Shown here piece after piece: positions 4,966-5,880 of a stretch of DNA of 5,880 bases. Below the pieces are notes generated by a model. That model was not told where the DNA came from. It saw nothing but the letters and a program-made list of their open reading frames with translations, and did no database searches. The position numbers and the translations under genes are program-made. This DNA is from UBA9410 sp036123635 (GTDB taxonomy: Bacteria > Actinomycetota > Acidimicrobiia > Acidimicrobiales > MedAcidi-G1), in the NCBI GenBank assembly GCA_036123635.1, contig JAZADL010000120.1, positions 1 to 5,880 on the forward strand, in the 5' to 3' direction. Position 1 is the first letter of the stretch; the number at the start of each line of letters is the position of its first letter.

Positions 4966-5880
4966 CTAGATCGAGTGGCCTGGACGACCCAGGCCTTCGG
5001 TCGGGTTCCCGTCCATGGCCGGATTGAGCTGCGCCTCAGCCATCAGGCCTGCGATCACGTCGGTCATGTCGGCCGGATCGTCGGTCTGCATGGCTGTGGG
5101 GCCGAGGTGCCATTGCTCGGCGATACCGACCCGCTGGCCCACGATGTCAAACACCCGCCCGGTCACGTTCTGGGCCGCTTCGCTGCACAGCCAGGCAGTG
5201 GTGACGGCGATCCAGCGAGGTCCCATCTTCTCCTGGGTTTCCTCGTCCATCCCCGCAAACCCCGGAAGGTCCTTGGTCATCCGTGTATAGGCACCTGGGG
5301 CCAGGCAGTTAACGGTCACCCCGTACTTGACGAGCTCCATGGCCGTAATGACGGTGAACGCCGCGATCCCCGCCTTGGCCGCCCCATAGTTGGACTGTCC
5401 GACATTGCCGTAGATACCGGAGGGCGATGCTGTGTTGACGATCCGACCGAAGGCCTCGCCGCCAGCCTTGACTTTCTCTCGCCAGTAGGCCGCCGCGTGG
5501 TGGGTAGGAGCGAACGTTCCCTTCAGGTGCACGTTGATGACAGCGTCCCAGTCACCCTCCGACATTGAGAACACCATTCGGTCCCGGAGGATGCCAGCGT
5601 TGTTGATGAGAATGTCGCAACTACCAAAAGTGTCAACGGCCTGCTGAACCATCTCGCCAGCCGAGTCGAAGTCGGCGACGTTGCCACCGTTGACGACCGC
5701 CTCGCCGCCCATGGCCAGAATCTCGTCGACTACCGACTGGGCCGGCGTGGTATCAGCGCCACCTCCCGCCGCGTCGCCTCCCAGGTCGTTGACGACCACC
5801 TTGGCGCCGTTGGAGGCCAGCATCAAGGCATGCTCCCGGCCGATTCCTCGACCGGCGCCGGTCACGATGGCTACACGGCC
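4966..5880 (-). CDS. Short-chain dehydrogenase/reductase, 3-hydroxyacyl-CoA dehydrogenase (17beta-HSD4-like) type, N-terminus outside window
   Basis: The frame stays open to the right edge, and the residues before TGAGRGIG read GRVAIV, the usual first strand of this family. The GTG at 5865 is therefore not the true start and the gene begins beyond 5880. The visible 304 residues show, numbered from the edge, the cofactor loop TGAGRGIG (7-14), Asp32 in VVVNDLGGD (suggesting NAD+), LINNAG (91-96), Asn116 in VINVHLKGTF, Ser152 in NTASPSG, and the Tyr165/Lys169 pair in SNYGAAKAG. These form the full N-S-Y-K catalytic tetrad. The VNDLGG segment, NAGILRDRMV and GNVGQSNYGAAKAGI resemble the dehydrogenase domain of peroxisomal multifunctional enzyme type 2 and its actinobacterial single-domain relatives. 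It probably oxidises 3-hydroxyacyl-CoA to 3-ketoacyl-CoA just before the thiolase step. It stands upstream of the acyl-CoA dehydrogenase; no hydratase domain is fused at its C-terminus, which ends about 130 residues after the active site. Confidence 0.9.
   Translation of the reverse strand, partial: GRVAIVTGAGRGIGREHALMLASNGAKVVVNDLGGDAAGGGADTTPAQSVVDEILAMGGEAVVNGGNVADFDSAGEMVQQAVDTFGSCDILINNAGILRDRMVFSMSEGDWDAVINVHLKGTFAPTHHAAAYWREKVKAGGEAFGRIVNTASPSGIYGNVGQSNYGAAKAGIAAFTVITAMELVKYGVTVNCLAPGAYTRMTKDLPGFAGMDEETQEKMGPRWIAVTTAWLCSEAAQNVTGRVFDIVGQRVGIAEQWHLGPTAMQTDDPADMTDVIAGLMAEAQLNPAMDGNPTEGLGRPGHSI

Noticed and set aside
5863..5865. GTG at 5865 as the start of the short-chain dehydrogenase.
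   Set aside because: The frame continues upstream with GRVAIV, the conserved first beta strand that precedes TGAGRGIG, so this GTG is an internal valine codon.

Overview
The window is a GC-rich (estimated by eye), densely packed stretch of bacterial chromosome with no mobile element, RNA gene or CRISPR array that I can see. GTG starts, high-GC codon use, and a thiolase and short-chain dehydrogenase that look like mycobacterial/actinobacterial lipid-catabolism proteins suggest an Actinomycetota member. Together with the DmdA-like protein, a marine or aquatic Acidimicrobiia-type lineage would fit, but this is inference and not proven by the sequence.

Left part, + strand: the last 34 codons of an unidentified protein, possibly an amidohydrolase, end at 106. 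A complete GcvT/DmdA-family folate-dependent enzyme of about 370 aa follows closely (about 123-1235). Its length and motifs resemble dimethylsulfoniopropionate (DMSP) demethylase, although related aminomethyltransferases of unknown substrate share many of them.

Right part, - strand: four genes transcribed from the right edge toward the left, converging on the DmdA-like gene with only 32 bases between stop codons. In transcription order they are an NAD(P)-dependent short-chain dehydrogenase of the 3-hydroxyacyl-CoA (17beta-HSD4-like) type, cut by the right edge; an ACAD10/11-like acyl-CoA dehydrogenase; a FadA5-like 3-ketoacyl-CoA thiolase; and a medium-chain zinc-type alcohol dehydrogenase lacking the structural-zinc cysteines. 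Gaps between them are 42, 141 and 29 bases.

Taken together, the - strand cluster supplies the first oxidation (acyl-CoA dehydrogenase), the second oxidation (short-chain dehydrogenase) and the thiolytic cleavage of a beta-oxidation spiral. The alcohol dehydrogenase could feed in or process an alcohol or aldehyde substrate. No enoyl-CoA hydratase lies in the window. The FadA5 resemblance raises the possibility of a bulky, steroid- or isoprenoid-like substrate, but ordinary fatty acids cannot be excluded. The most unusual non-coding features are a GC-rich repeat shared by two of the intergenic gaps and two overlapping inverted repeats in front of the thiolase. I found nothing that amounts to a clearly new biological system.
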